A DNA stretch of 64,000 nt from Dasypus novemcinctus. Lineage: Eukaryota; Chordata; Mammalia; Cingulata; Dasypodidae. The notes below the pieces were generated by a model that saw nothing but the letters and a program-made list of their open reading frames with translations, was not told where the DNA came from and searched no databases. Shown piece after piece: positions 47,823 to 59,838 of the stretch. The stretch covers positions 8,494,001 to 8,558,000 of the forward strand of contig NC_080699.1 of NCBI RefSeq assembly GCF_030445035.2, in the 5' to 3' direction. Made by a program: the position numbers and the translations under genes. The first letter of the stretch is position 1. Each line of letters begins with the position of its first letter.

Positions 47823-50325
47823 CTGGCGCAGCTGTCTGAGGACGACTCGGGGCGCCCCAGCGGCTCGCCAGCCCTCGGGTGACGCGGTGCAGGCGGACAC
47901 TGAGCACCCTGACTCAGGACGTGACGCACACCAGCACCCCGCAGCCCGGCCAAGCCCCTGGAGGTTCTGACTGAACAGGTCTGGGGTGGAGGAGCCCGCG
48001 GCGGGGCCGGCTTCCCAGTGACCCCAGCTGTGCGTCCAGGCCCGAGGAGGAAGCTGGTAAACACGTTTACGTTTCCCAGGAGAGAAGCGGCCGCCTCGCA
48101 GGATTAGCAGGTGTCAGTACTTCTCTGCAGCTTCGCTGGCACTCAGAGAGAAGAGCTCGGTTATCCCCCCTTCCTCCCAAGAGAGGAAGTGTCAGTGGCC
48201 GAAGGACCAGAGGGGTCAGATCAGCTGTGGAAAGTGGCCCAGCCTCGGCCAAGGGCATTTTTGCAGGGGACGGAAGCAAAGGGCTGCGAGGAGGCTGCTC
48301 CCTGTTTGAGGTGAAAGCCCTGCAAAACAGAGGTGTGGGGGAAGGCGCTTGGTGCTTGCAGCCCAAGTTCAACCAGCTGGGGGCGGTGGGCAGGGGGTGG
48401 GCCGGGGGGGCTGGCTGGGGGTCTCCCAGGAGAGGTGGGGCAGTGGTCCGCCTGGGTGGCCCTGGGGGAGGGCAGGGCAGGACCTCCGGGAGGGCCTTGA
48501 GACTGTCCCAGCCCGTGGTCAGGAAACCCAAAGCACGGCCAAGGTCGGGCTGGCAGGCTAAAGCAGAGCTTTCACGTGTGCTGGCTCCAGGCCAGCTTGG
48601 GGAATGCTGGATTTTAATATTCCTGCTGCATTTTCATATTCCCCAAATCACTGCTCGCACCTCAGATTTCAGTCTTCGGAATAAAGGCAGGGCTCATCAG
48701 GCCCAAACCAGAGGCTGGGAGCCCGGCTGGAGGTCCTCCCTGCAGGCTGTGTGCACGTCGAGACAGGGGAGGCACGGTCCCCCACGTAGGACAGGGCTCG
48801 GTTAAGGCTGTAACCACCACCAGCAAAGATGTTGGCAAAGTGTGGAACGCTATGCAGAAAGAGGTGGCGGTAGAAAGAACGCAGACCTTAGCCTGGTGTC
48901 TAAGGGAATACCATGCTTGTTCTCATCTAATTGCCGGCCTCAGTTTTCTTACCTCTAAATGGATAAAAGGGATTTGTCACAGCAAGTAGTAACCTCTGAC
49001 CTCTCCTGGTTATCTAGATCAGGTTATCTAAGATCAGGAATGTGAACGCAATTAGCCAAACACAAGCTCAGCATTGTCACTGTACTTGCTTGCTCCCGTA
49101 ATTCTATTTTCTAGCCCCGGGCTTTAGTCATTTTTATTCCTGTGACGAGGGAGTCCCGGGCTGAGAGGCTGGACAGCCCAGAGGTCGTTTCCTGGACTCT
49201 CTCTGGCCATCGCGTTCCGTAAGAACGTCTTCGTGGCCCGCGGCAGGTGCCACTGTGGCCAGCACGCCTGGGGAACTCTTTGCTCCTGGGTGTGTGGTGG
49301 GATTGCTTCAAGATGGACTGCGCCGCTCTCCTTTTTCCTTTCCCTGCGTTGAGAAAATAAACCACAGCAGTCACGAAACCAGAATCTGGTGAAACACGTT
49401 GCGGAAGAACCAGGAAACACTGCAATGGAATCTTCTCGTGCTGCTGCAAGTTTGGGGCTTAACAGTAAACAGCTGTAGGGAGGACTTTTGCTTTTTGAAG
49501 GCTGGTGGTGAGCAAAAGGTGTGATAGCGCTGAGGACCTGAAGAGTCCATGAGAAGGAGAAAAATATGAGACAGAACGTGGAGCCTAAGGTACATCATGT
49601 GACCTTGAGCAAAGAAGCCTCCTTCCTTTTATTATGAAATGACAACAATGATACTCAGCCTTGAGGGATTATTGCGAGGATAAGTAAGATAACAAGCTAA
49701 CAGGCCTATCATTAAGAGTTCGGAAAAATGGTCACTATTATGATTATTCCAAGAGTCCTTAAAGGACTAGCTTGGAGATAAGCTGTCTTTGACTGTGAAG
49801 ATAAGGTAAAAGTGGAGGAATTCTGTTTTCCACTTGAGTATCTGCGGCATACAAATAGGCATTCCATCTGACTATGTGTCATTCTTGCCTCTTGGAGTTA
49901 AATCTGGTAAGCAGAGTGTTTTCTTAATTGAATGGTCAAGTGGTTTTTTATCCTGTTCTTAGAAATGTTGCCTCTAAGTTTAGAATTTGGGGTTGATTCA
50001 TTTTGGTGTTTCTTTTCTCATCGAAAAATAAAAAGGTGTCAATAACATTTATAATTCTAACTAAAATAAATTCCCACTAGTCCATAGGACCAGAAACTCA
50101 GCCTAAAGATGATATTATTAAAGTTACTTCTATAAAATTTTCTACATTAATGAAAAACATATGCTCTTTTTCTCTTGTTCACAATCTTTTATTATTACTT
50201 AGAATGCTAGTAATCTTTTCTGTAGTTATTAAATAAAACCATGACTTACATTATTGGCAGATTCTATTTTTAAATAAATCTATTTATTTTAAAAATAGAT
50301 TTGTATATTCTGTATATTATGTATA
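47823..50325. other. GC-rich then AT-rich unique sequence with MIR scraps
   Basis: 47823-48800 is GC-rich, with a G-run patch at 48379-48422. MIR-like scraps are near 48890-48970 and 49595-49720. Long open frames (48067-48531 minus, 48227-48805 plus) overlap each other and resemble no family. Confidence 0.4.
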
Positions 50326-50329
50326 TTTT

Positions 50330-50750
50330 TGTATGTGTGCAGTAACATAGACATAACGTTTCCCATTTTAACCACTTTTAAGGATACAATTCAGTGGCAT
50401 TAATTACATTCACAATGTTGTGCTACCTTCACCACCATCAATTACCAAATCTTTTCCATCACCTCATGTTGAAATTCTGTACCCATTAAGCATGTAATCT
50501 CCATTTCCACCATCCCTGTAACCTGTAATCTACCTTCTGGGTCTACAAATTTGTGTATTCTAGTGGGTTCATGTAAATGAAATCCTACACTATCTGCTGA
50601 TGGTGTCTGATTTATTTCACTTACTTTGCTGACTTCGAGGTTCGTTCATGTTGTAACATGTATCCGAACTTCATCCCTTTTTATCCCAAGTAATGTTCCT
50701 TTGAATGTCTGTGCCACATTTTGTTTGTTCATTCATCTGATATGGAATCA
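50330..50750 (-). mobile_element. Old L1 (L1M-type) 3' sequence, antisense
   Basis: AAGGATACAATTCAGTGGCA, ATTCACAATGTTGTGCTACC and ACCTGTAATCTACCTTCTGG are classical antisense L1 3' UTR text. Confidence 0.7.
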
Positions 50751-50883
50751 TGTGATTTAGAGATTCTACTTCACTTAAGAGTTGGGAATTTAGAAGCTGG
50801 TACCCTCATAGCCCTCATCCCCCCATCCTGTAAGATGTTCCCTGTTCTGGTTTGGAGAATCCATAAGAGGGGCTAAGAAGGAA

Positions 50884-51315
50884 ATGTCTCTATGGTAAAG
50901 TGCACATATGAAAACCACAGCTAACTGTATTCAGTGGAGAAAGACGGAACGCTTTCCAGCTGAGATGCGGAACAAGACAAAGACGCCCACTCTCTCCGCT
51001 GTTACTCACTATGGAGCTGGAAGTTTGAGGTAGAGCAGGGTTATTAACCAGGGCTCCATGGAAAGATGTCAGGGGGTCCATGAGCTTATACTGAAAATTC
51101 AAAAAACATTCACGTGGGGGACGTGTTGGTGCAGGTGTGATGTATTTATTAATAATACACAGTATGGTGTGGGCTGAGTAAGGGGTCTGGGGTTTCCACC
51201 TGACTGGCAAAGGGGTCCGTGGAACAAAAAAAGGTTAAGAACCCTAGAGCAATGAGGCAAGAAAAAGAAATAAAAGGCACCCAACTAGGAAAGGAAGAAG
51301 TAAAACTTTCTCACT
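50884..51315 (+). mobile_element. L1 ORF2 fragment split by a DNA transposon
   Basis: 50884-51037 aligns with the reverse-transcriptase region also present at 56945-57100 (TGGTAAAGTGC, AACCACAGCTAAC, CAAGACAAAGACGCCCACT). 51244-51315 continues it (AGAGCAATGAGGC, AAAGAAATAAAAGGCACCCA). Frameshifts make it inactive. Confidence 0.75.
51038..51243 (+). mobile_element. hAT-like non-autonomous DNA transposon inside L1 ORF2
   Basis: 206 bp with inverted ends GGGTTATTAACC and GGTTAAGAACC, containing GGGGTCCATGAGCTTA and AAAGGGGTCCGTGGAAC, as in a common mammalian hAT-type repeat. Flanks GTAGAGCA (51030-51037) and CTAGAGCA (51244-51251) form an 8 bp duplication with one mismatch, the hAT size, and the L1 reads through when it is removed. 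Confidence 0.75.
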
Positions 51316-51339
51316 CTGTTTCGCACCACACAATAATCC

Positions 51340-51850
51340 TTAGCAAATCCTGTCACCTGGGCCATCAGAATTGACCCACACTCTGATCATTTCTCACTGC
51401 CAGCACCGTTATCTACTGCCTGGATTGTTGCAATAATCTCTCAACAGATCTCCTTGTTTCTAGCCTTATTCTCACGGTTTATTGACCTTGGAGTAGCAGA
51501 GTGATTCTTTCAAAAAAAGAACCAAAAAAATGTCCTTCTCTGTTTAAGACCCTCTAGAGTCCAAAGTCTGCACAGTGGCTCCAGGCCTGACATGATCTGG
51601 CTCCCTGACCCCTCTCTAACTTCACAGCCTCCTCCCTTACCCCTCTCCTGCCCCAGTGTCTCTCAGGCACCAGGGTCATCACGGCTCTTCAACCCAGCCC
51701 TCCGCTTGCCCGCCCCCGAGCGCTGCCGGTCCAGACACGCCTCGCTCGCTCACTTTCTGCAGATTTAGGTCTCGGGTGTTCGACTCTATGCGGTTCATAC
51801 CCAGAACACCCCGATTTGTCAGTCTCTATCCCCTTAATCGATCTATTCTT
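51340..51850 (-). mobile_element. L2-type remnant, antisense
   Basis: TACTGCCTGGATTGTTGCAA, AGAGTGATTCTTTCAAAAAA, AGACCCTCTAGAGTCCAAAG and GGCCTGACATGATCTGGCTC are antisense L2 text in order. Confidence 0.65.
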
Positions 51851-53290
51851 CAGGTGTCAACCAGAAAGTCAGAAATCCCTGAATATTTGAAACAGGGAAT
51901 TTAACGTAAGAGATTCATGATGCAAGTGGTTCAAGAGGCTGAGGAGCCAAACAGGCCAGGAGGCATCCCAGAGGCTGGAAACCGTGGGAAACCACTGAGC
52001 CTTCCTGTTTCCCTAGGAAGGAAGGAAAAGGGACCAGTGAGCCGGCAGCCACTGCAGCCACAGGGGCTGTGGAGGAGCCTGCACACTGGTGCCTGCAGCA
52101 GGTGCCGCTGAGGCAGGGGAGGGCACAGCCTGGCTTCTCCTTTCCTGGCGCCCTCAGTGTCCCCAGGGCTGCCCCCAGGTGAGCCCACCTGGCTGCCGGC
52201 CACCCAGAGGGCTGCCCTCCTGCCCACCCAGAGGGCTGCCCGCCTGCCCGGAGGGTCAGCTCCTCCCACCCCGTCTGGGCAGGACTAGGAGGAGGAGGCG
52301 TGAACCTGGGGACAGGCAAGCCCGGCGCTGGCAGCCTGCGTGCCCTCGACAGAGCCGAGCGCATGATTTTGTTTACTGTGGCTCCTCTTCCTTGCTGGAA
52401 GGCAAGCTTCCCGAAGACAGTGACTTTGCTCTTTTGTTCATTGCTGTGCGCACAGCTGCTGGAACAGTGTCGAGCACATAGTAGGCCCTCATTAAATATT
52501 TGCTGGATACAGGAATACGCACCAATGGGCAATGTGTCTGACTTGTTGCAAATTTGAATAAATATCTATTAAATGAGTGAGACTGGGTAACAAGGATACT
52601 GCCAGGATAAATGTTATGGCAACAACAATAGGTTCCGTATTAGCCAAAAGCCATCTCAAAAGATTTTCCAACACACCAGGCCCCTGAGAAGACTGCATCC
52701 ATTTGCAGACACTTGTACTTTTTTTAATGCGTTTTCATATGTGATTCCATTTGAAAACTCCGGAATCATACTTTCTGCAGCCTTTTAGATTCAGCCAACT
52801 CACATTTCATCTTCATGAATTTGTTCAGTTGAAATGTTTCCAATTTAAATTTTTTTGCTTTTTTTTTCTTAAAAATAAGCAGGAAACCTGAAACTCTGAA
52901 CTCAGTTTACCTAAATAAATAATATAAAACCTTGAAAATAAATGTTTGTACTATTTATTGCTATTAAATTGAGCACTCCAATATAGAAAAGATGGGCAAA
53001 AAACATCACTAAGTGATTATCACTCAAGATTGAAAAACAAACCGGACATAATGTTCAGTTAATTGGTAAATACTATGAGAAATTATAAATAGTGGTCATA
53101 CAGAAATATTTCTCTATTGTGCAAACATTCCACATTAAGAAAGCCTTAAATTAATTGTTGACTACCTTGTTCATATTTTCTTGATCTTCCCTAGATATCA
53201 AATTCTATTTGATTCATATTGATAACAGTTGGATTTTGATTTTTCCTGTGACTTTGGATAGATTTTTGGGTAATAACAGGATATGAAGTT
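51851..53290. other. Unique sequence with short repeats
   Basis: A tandem GC-rich segment lies at 52195-52265 (CACCCAGAGGGCTGCCC twice plus a partial unit). An L2 3'-end scrap is near 52435-52535 (AGCACATAGTAGGCCCTCAT). The 205-codon minus frame at 51915-52532 runs through these and resembles no family. 52700-53290 is AT-rich with nothing recognised. Confidence 0.45.
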
Positions 53291-53303
53291 TATGATTGTA
53301 TTT

Positions 53304-53734
53304 TTATTTTTTATATTTATTTATTTTTTTAAAAGATTTATTTATTTATTTCTCTCCCCTCCCCCCCACCCCGGTTGTCTGCTCTCTGTGTCTATTTGCT
53401 GCATCATCTTCTTTGTCCACTTCTGTTGTCAGCGGCACGGGAATCTGTGTTTCTTTTTGTTGCGTTGTCTGGTTGTGTCACCTCTCCGTGTGTGCGGCGC
53501 CATTCCTGGGCAGGCTGCACTTTCTTTGGCGCTGGACAGCTCTCCTTACAGGGCGCACTCCCTGCGAGTGGGGCTCCCCTACGCGGGGGACACCCCTGCG
53601 TGGCAGGGCACTCCATGTGTGCATCAGCACTGTGCATGGGCCAGCTCCACACGGGTCAAGGAGGCCCGGGGTTTGAACCGCGGACCTCCCATGTGGTAGA
53701 CAGACGCCCTAACCACTGGGCCAAGTCCGCCGCC
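53304..53734 (-). mobile_element. DAS-type tRNA SINE, full length
   Basis: Flanks TATGATTGTATTT (53291-53303) and TATGATTGTGTTT (53735-53747) match in 12 of 13 bases. Poly-T left, head right. Confidence 0.9.
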
Positions 53735-53747
53735 TATGATTGTGTTT

Positions 53748-54061
53748 AATTTTAAATAAATTAAAGGTATTTTTTAGCTACCGATCTTTCTTTTTAAGAT
53801 TCTCTATATCTGATGACAAAAAAAGGACTGAATTTCAAAGTCATAACATGTCATGCGTCTAAGATAACTTCAAGGCAGAAAAATCTTCAGGTGAGTGTCT
53901 TTGGAGAGTCCCCAATGAGCAATGGTAGGATTCGTTTTCTCTATTCTCAGGCAAGGAGAAATGCAAATGCGTGCTCTCTGTGGGTCCATTTCTGTTCCAC
54001 CTCAGCTAATCCAGTCTCCAAAGGACTGACTCGGGTAGACATGGTCTGTTAGTCTTGCTTT
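53748..54061. other. Unique sequence
   Basis: Nothing recognised. Confidence 0.35.
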
Positions 54062-54078
54062 AAAAGATGCTCCTCTAG

Positions 54079-54491
54079 CAAAGGAAGAAACTGTATCATT
54101 GCTATGGAGACAGTGGCCACGGAGTTGCTGAGGGCAGGGAGAGGGAGGAAGAGGTGTGATGTGGGGGCATTTTTGGGACTTGGAGTTGTCCTGAATGATA
54201 CTGCAGGGACAGATGCAGGACATTGTATATCCTGCCATAACCCACTGGATGGACTGGGGGAGAGTGTGAATGAACTACAGGGTAAACTATTATCCATGTG
54301 GTGCAGCAGTGCTCCAAAATGTGTTCATCAAATGCAGTGAATGTGCCACACTGACGAAAGAGTTTGGTGATGTGGAAGGAGTGTGGGGAGATGGGGAGTG
54401 GGGGCATATGGAATCCTCTTATATTTTTTAATGTAACATTTTATATGATCTATGTGTCTTTAAAAAAATTTTTTTTTAATCCATTAAAAAA
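54079..54491 (+). mobile_element. 5'-truncated LINE 3' end (copy d)
   Basis: Closely parallels 8625-9055 (for example GGGACTTGGAGTTGTCCTGA, GATACTGCAGGGACAGATGC). It ends in poly-A and is flanked by AAAAGATGCTCCTCTAG (54062-54078) and AAAAGATGCTGCTTTAG (54492-54508), 15 of 17 matching. Confidence 0.8.
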
Positions 54492-54508
54492 AAAAGATGC
54501 TGCTTTAG

Positions 54509-56335
54509 GACTCACTCAGAGGCCTTTGAGAAAACCAGAGGGGCAGAGGAGGTGCCTGTGGCTCTCGTGGTTCCAGTTCATTTATTCCAGTGAGTATGCG
54601 GTGGAACAGGAAGGAATTGGTTCATATTTTCTTCCAGTTTTGAGAAACTGAACTCAGCTTCCAGTTTTTCCAGTTGTTTGTAATTTTGGACAAATGTCTT
54701 AATGTGCCTAATTACCAGTAGCTTCTACTTATTGAGCACTTCCTGAAGCTGGCTAGTAAGATAGGGAATCAGTAGACGGAGTGGAACCTGGCAAAGAGTC
54801 CACGTGGACATCAATAGCCCCAAGACGGCTGCTGGGAGACACCCCCCCCCACGCCCCAAGATTCTGCCATCCAGAACAAGTTTTTCTCTGGAAGCCAGGA
54901 AAAGCCCCAGATAGTCCCCAAGGACTTTATCATTGGGCCCTCTTGGGGGATTGATAGGTGAGGTGACCAATTAAAACAGCAAACAGCTGACTGCTTCCCT
55001 GCCATTAGCAAAGGGGCGGAATAATTAATGGTTTACAAAGCAAGTGCCAAGCGCTCTTGCACTCTTGCCTTCGCCCTGTCCCAGGGCCAGTCCCGGTGCC
55101 GGCCCTGCCCTGCTCCTGCCCTCTGCGCCCTGCTCTCACCGTTTTTCCCCTGTCATGGTGGCTACGCAAGTAAAATCTGGGCATTTATAATCTGTGATGG
55201 AAATTGTAGTCTGTAAATCAGCCCTCTTTCTCACCTTTCACCCCCTTCCTTCCTACCTGATCTGTTGTTTTCTCCCCTTTCTCTTCCCTCCCTACCTGAA
55301 TAAATTATTGGCTTTACTCGTCCGATGAGCTCTTGAAATTCATTTCTGCAGCAAAGTCAAGAACCTCGACAAAATCTGGTTACATTACTATATGTGAAGT
55401 ATGTTTTGAAGTGCTTTCTGTGCCTGGTGGTTCTGGCTGGGAAGAGCTCTATGAGCTGCGCACGCGCTATCTCCATTTCACAAAGGGGAAGAGGAGACGC
55501 GGAGAGGTAAGTAACTTTCATACGAAGAAGTAGAGGCATTGAGCCACCGCCCTCAGCAATCTGACTCCAGAGTCCACACATTTACTTAACCGTCTGAACT
55601 AGCAACTGGGAATTAAAATGTCTTCTTTATCGAACAAGGTGAAAAGTGCATTTTAGCGCTCCTTCTGTGGGAGAAAAAAATGCAAGGATATGCTGCATTT
55701 CTGAGGATGGGGAGATCCTGACCACATGTTTAAAAGAGACGATAAAGATAGAGCTTAACTGCTACACATTTTTAAAAGTAAGTTTTTTAATAAACAGGAA
55801 CTTGGGTCCCTTCAATGAGGGCAGAGAAGGGAGGTCAGAGAGATGAGCAGGGGGCTGGAGTCTGTGGGGAAAAGTGGCCAGAGGGGGTTTTTGGAAGTGG
55901 GGTGGTTAATGGATTTAAAAAATAATAATGTCCCACATTCATGTTTTTTTCCCCCACCTACTTTGTGGAGGACATTGGAATCTTTGTAGGATTTTGGAAG
56001 TAAAGCTTACTTAAATTTCAAAGGATATGTGAAATCACCTGCCTTTGGGGTTATACTAATAAACAGTTAATATTGCTTTAATGCCCAACATATATGCTTG
56101 GAAAACTGCATTCTAGATATTCAACTGGGTCAAAATAGGATTATTTTCATAGTTGTTTCTTGTTCTCTCCTATGAATTTTTTTTCTTCAAAAATCAAGGA
56201 CATAAGCAAATCTGAGTGCAATTTCAGATGATCCCTAAATTATAGTATCACAGGTATCCCACTGAACTCAGGAGAGATGCAAGGAAACAAAACAAATTTG
56301 ACCAACATTTGAGAATCTACTATATGCTAGGTACC
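54509..56335. other. Unique sequence
   Basis: No gene recognised. Open frames here are short and without family similarity. Confidence 0.35.
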
Positions 56336-56339
56336 AAGC

Positions 56340-56452
56340 TGTACTTCGTTTTAAAAATCAGCTTTCTTGAGGTGTAGCTAACATATAATAAAGTTCACCA
56401 ATTTTATGAATAGAGTTTTGAATATATATACTTAACTGCACACCTGGTAAAA
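56340..56452 (-). mobile_element. Old L1M 3' sequence, antisense, left piece
   Basis: TCTTGAGGTGTAGCTAACAT and AGTTCACCAATTTTATGAAT are antisense L1 3' text. It is cut by the insertion at 56453-57830 and resumes after it. Confidence 0.6.
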
Positions 56453-56454
56453 CT

Positions 56455-57516
56455 AGAAAAAGAACAGCCAACTAATCCAAAATCAAGCTGAGGAAATAGT
56501 AAAGATCAGAGAAGAAATAAATGAAATTGAGAACAAAAAGCAACAGAATCAACAAAAACAAAAGTAGTTTTGTCCATCTTGTCTACATCGTCTAGTTTTT
56601 TGGTGTATAGTTGTTCACAGTACCCTCCTATGATTTCTCTTATTTCTGTGGGATCAGTGGTAATGTCCCCCCTCATTTCTGATTTTATTTATTTGTATCT
56701 TCTTTCTTTTTGTCAGTCTTTGTCAGTCTAGCCAAGGGTTTGTTGATAAAATTGGGTTTTATCCCAGGTTTGCAAGGGTGGTTCAACACAAGAAAATCAA
56801 TTAGTGTAATAAATCATATTAAAAAATTGAAGAAGAAAAATCATATGATCCTCTCCATTTACCCAGAAAGGACGTTTGACAAAATACAGTACACTTTCTT
56901 GACAAAAACATTCCAAAATATAGGAATAGAAGGAAGCTTTCTCAACATGGTAAAGTGCCTATATGAAAAACCCACAGCTAGCATGGTACTCAATGGTGAA
57001 AGACTGAAAGATTTCCCACTGAGATCAGAAACAAGACAAGGATGCCCACTGTCACCATTGTTATTCAATATTGTGCTCGAGATTCTAGCTAGAGCAATAA
57101 GGCTAGATAAAGAAATAAAAGGCACCCAAATAGGAAAGGAAGAAGCAAAACTTTCAATATTCACTGGTGATATGATACTGTATCTAGAAAATCCTGAAAA
57201 ATCCACAACAAAGCTTCTAGAATTAATAGATGAGTTCAGCAAAGTGGCAGGATACAAGACTTATACACAAAAATCAGTAGTGTTTCTACACACAACTACT
57301 GAGTAATCTGAGGATGAAATCAGAAAAAAAATTCCATTTATAAATAGCGACTAAAATGATCAAATATTTATCAATGGACTTAACCAAGGACGTCAAGGAC
57401 CTATATTCAGAAAACTATAAAACATTGCTAAAAGAAACCAAAGAAGACCTAAATACTAAATAAATGGAAGAACATTCCATATTCGTGGATTGGAAGTCTA
57501 AATATCATTAAGATGT
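56455..57516 (+). mobile_element. L1 ORF2 fragment with internal inversion and deletion
   Basis: 56455-56564 is sense ORF2 text. 56565-56749 is the adjoining ORF2 part inverted (on the minus strand it reads AAACCCTTGGCTAGACTGAC). 56750-57516 is sense again, some hundreds of bases further into ORF2, and carries the reverse-transcriptase part ([36 protein letters not shown]). The 198-codon frame at 56710-57306 is this fragment, not a gene. The catalytic FADD box reads FTGD at 57160-57171, so it is inactive. Confidence 0.8.
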
Positions 57517-57530
57517 CAGTTCGATTTTAG

Positions 57531-57806
57531 CTCTTTTTCTCTTTTTTTTTTTAAAGATTTATTTTTATTTATTTAATTCCCCTCCCCTCCCCCGGTTGTC
57601 TGTTTTCTGTGTCTTTTTGCTGCGTCTCGTTTCTTTGTCCGCTTCTGTTGTCGTCAGCGGCACGGGAAGTGTGGGCGGCGCCATTCCTGGGCAGGCTGCT
57701 CTTTCTTTTCACGCTGGGCGGCTTTCCTCACGGGCGCACTCCTTGCGCGTGGGGCTCCCCCCTGCGGGGGACACCCCTGCGTGGCAGGGCACTCCTTGCG
57801 AGCATC
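57531..57806 (-). mobile_element. DAS-type SINE lacking its tRNA head
   Basis: Poly-T, tail and body match the young copies at 1 and 40256, then similarity stops at CATCA (57806), so the head with the pol III promoter is missing. No duplication was found. Confidence 0.8.
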
Positions 57807-57829
57807 ATGTATCTTGGGGCACTCAAGTT

Positions 57830-58800
57830 AAGTGCATAATATTTATTATAGTTATTTCTTCTTGGCGAATTGCCCCTTTTATTAATATATAATGAATGAC
57901 CTTCTTCATCCTTATAACCATAATGATTTTGAAATTCGTCCATATTGTTACATGTATCAGTTGTTTGTTCCTTTTATTGCTAAGTTTCCACTGTATGGTT
58001 GTGCCACAATTTGTTCATCTATTCACTAATGAATAAACTTTAGGGTTTTTCCACAGGTTTTATCTAACATAAATAAAGCTACCATGAGTATTTACAGAGA
58101 AATATTTATGTGGCATGTTTTCATTTTTCTTGGGTAACTATTCGAGAGTGGGATTGTTGTTTCACATGATAAGCATAACTTAACTTTGTAAAAAATTGCC
58201 AACCCATTTTCCAAAGGGGCTGCACACTTTTCCATTATCACTAGCACTGTAAGAAAGTTCAGTGCTTTACATTCTTGTCAACTCTCGGTGTTTTAATTAT
58301 TTTTTATTTTAACACATTTTAGGGGGTTATATAGTGATATCTCACTGTGGATTTAATTTTCATTTTCCTAATGACTAATACTGTTGAGCATCTTTCCATG
58401 TACTTATTTTGTCACTCATATAGCAAATACTTTGGCCATTTAAAAAAAATTGAACTGTTTGTCTTCTTATCTTTGAATTAAAACCATTTATTTATTTTGG
58501 GTATAAGTTCTTTGTCAGATATGCATTTGAAAATATTTTCTCCAACTGTGGGGCTTGACTTTTCATTTATTTAATATTGTTTTTTGAAGAGAAAAAGTTT
58601 TAAATTGTGATGAAGTTTAATTCATCATTTTTTTCTTTCATGTTTCATGATCTTTGTGCCCACCTATTAACTCTGCCTAATCCAAGTTCAGAAATTTTCT
58701 TTGTTTTCTTCTAAATGTTTTATATTGTTAGCTTTTATATTTAGAGTTTGTGACCCATTTTGAGTTCATTTTTGTGAATAATGTAAGATAAAAACAGGAT
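57830..58800 (-). mobile_element. Old L1M 3' sequence, antisense, right piece
   Basis: TTACATGTATCAGTTGTTTG, GTATGGTTGTGCCACAATTT, AAATAAAGCTACCATGAGTA and GTTCTTTGTCAGATATGCAT are antisense L1 3' text continuing the piece at 56340. Confidence 0.65.
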
Positions 58801-59837
58801 TTTTTTTTAATGCATGGTGATATTCAATTGTTTCAGCATTATTTTTTGCCATCACTAATCCTAATTACTACATGTTAATACTAAGCTGACTTCTTAAAAC
58901 TTACTTTCTGTTTTAACACTCAGTAAGATCCTCTTATGTATCTTTTATTTCTAGAAATTTAGGAACACTGAAATCAAGGGAAAATGTGGGTGGGGAGGCC
59001 ACCTGTTGACACCTGTTCACTCTAGCACTTCATCACAACAAGTTCAGCTGCCAGTCACAGTCAAACAATTCATCAGAGCTTTGCTAAGTGTTTAGCTTTG
59101 AAGAAGTAAAGGTAAAACCTAAATACAGGCATTAAGCAACTCAACAACTGCACGGTGGAACAAAGAGAATGGGAACTTCCCACTCCTAGACTTAGGGTCA
59201 GAGTTTGACCATATGTATCTCACACACAAGTAGGAAATTCCTGTTTTTCTTGTATATGAAATTTATGTACAAAATCCAACTTTAACTCTAAGATGGTTAA
59301 ATGAACTGGCCCATATTTTGGAGGGGGCAGCTAGTGGGGAGCTCGTCCCTTCTACTCGGGATATTTCTTTCTTTGTCAAGGGACTACCCCTGGTGCAGCC
59401 CTCTGCGTCTCTCCAGGCCCTCACCCCTCCCTCTGGGTGGCTGGTGTGCTTGGGCACTCCATCCTCCCCGCTTTCTCTTGGGCTCCTGGCAGTCTTTAGG
59501 AAGTTCACATTCTCCTCAGATAGTTCCTGGGGAGGCCTGGTGCTTCCCAGTTCTTGCATGACTGTAGAGAAGTCTGGCTTATTCCAGAGTTTGATATTAG
59601 GAAATCTGCTTGCCCACAGACTCATCCTCTAAGATAAGCAGACAAGTTTAGGGGTAAGGGAGGTGGTTTACTGGCCCTTTCAAATTCCAAATAAAAAGTT
59701 TGGTTTAATAAATGTCTTCAGTAGTTACTATATGGTGCAAGTCTTACTTCTCCAAGGCCACAAAGGTGTGAGATAGGCTTAAAGTACAGTGAGAGATTTT
59801 GTTTAGATATGATAACTTCCAGCTAAAAGAATCAGGC
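58801..59837. other. Unique sequence downstream of MMP27
   Basis: No gene recognised. Overlapping open frames on both strands at 59263-59632 have no family similarity. ATTAAA on the minus strand near 59704-59709 could serve as a distal MMP27 poly(A) signal. Confidence 0.4.
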
Positions 59838-59838
59838 A

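Noticed and set aside
48067..48805. Long overlapping open frames on both strands (154 and 192 codons)
   Set aside because: They lie in GC-rich DNA with few stops, oppose each other, show no family similarity, and have no splice or promoter context.
51915..52532. 205-codon minus-strand open frame
   Set aside because: Composition is low-complexity Gly/Pro/Ala from GC-rich tandem sequence and an L2 scrap; no recognisable domain.
56710..57306. 198-codon reverse-transcriptase protein gene
   Set aside because: It is a rearranged L1 ORF2 fragment with a changed catalytic box.
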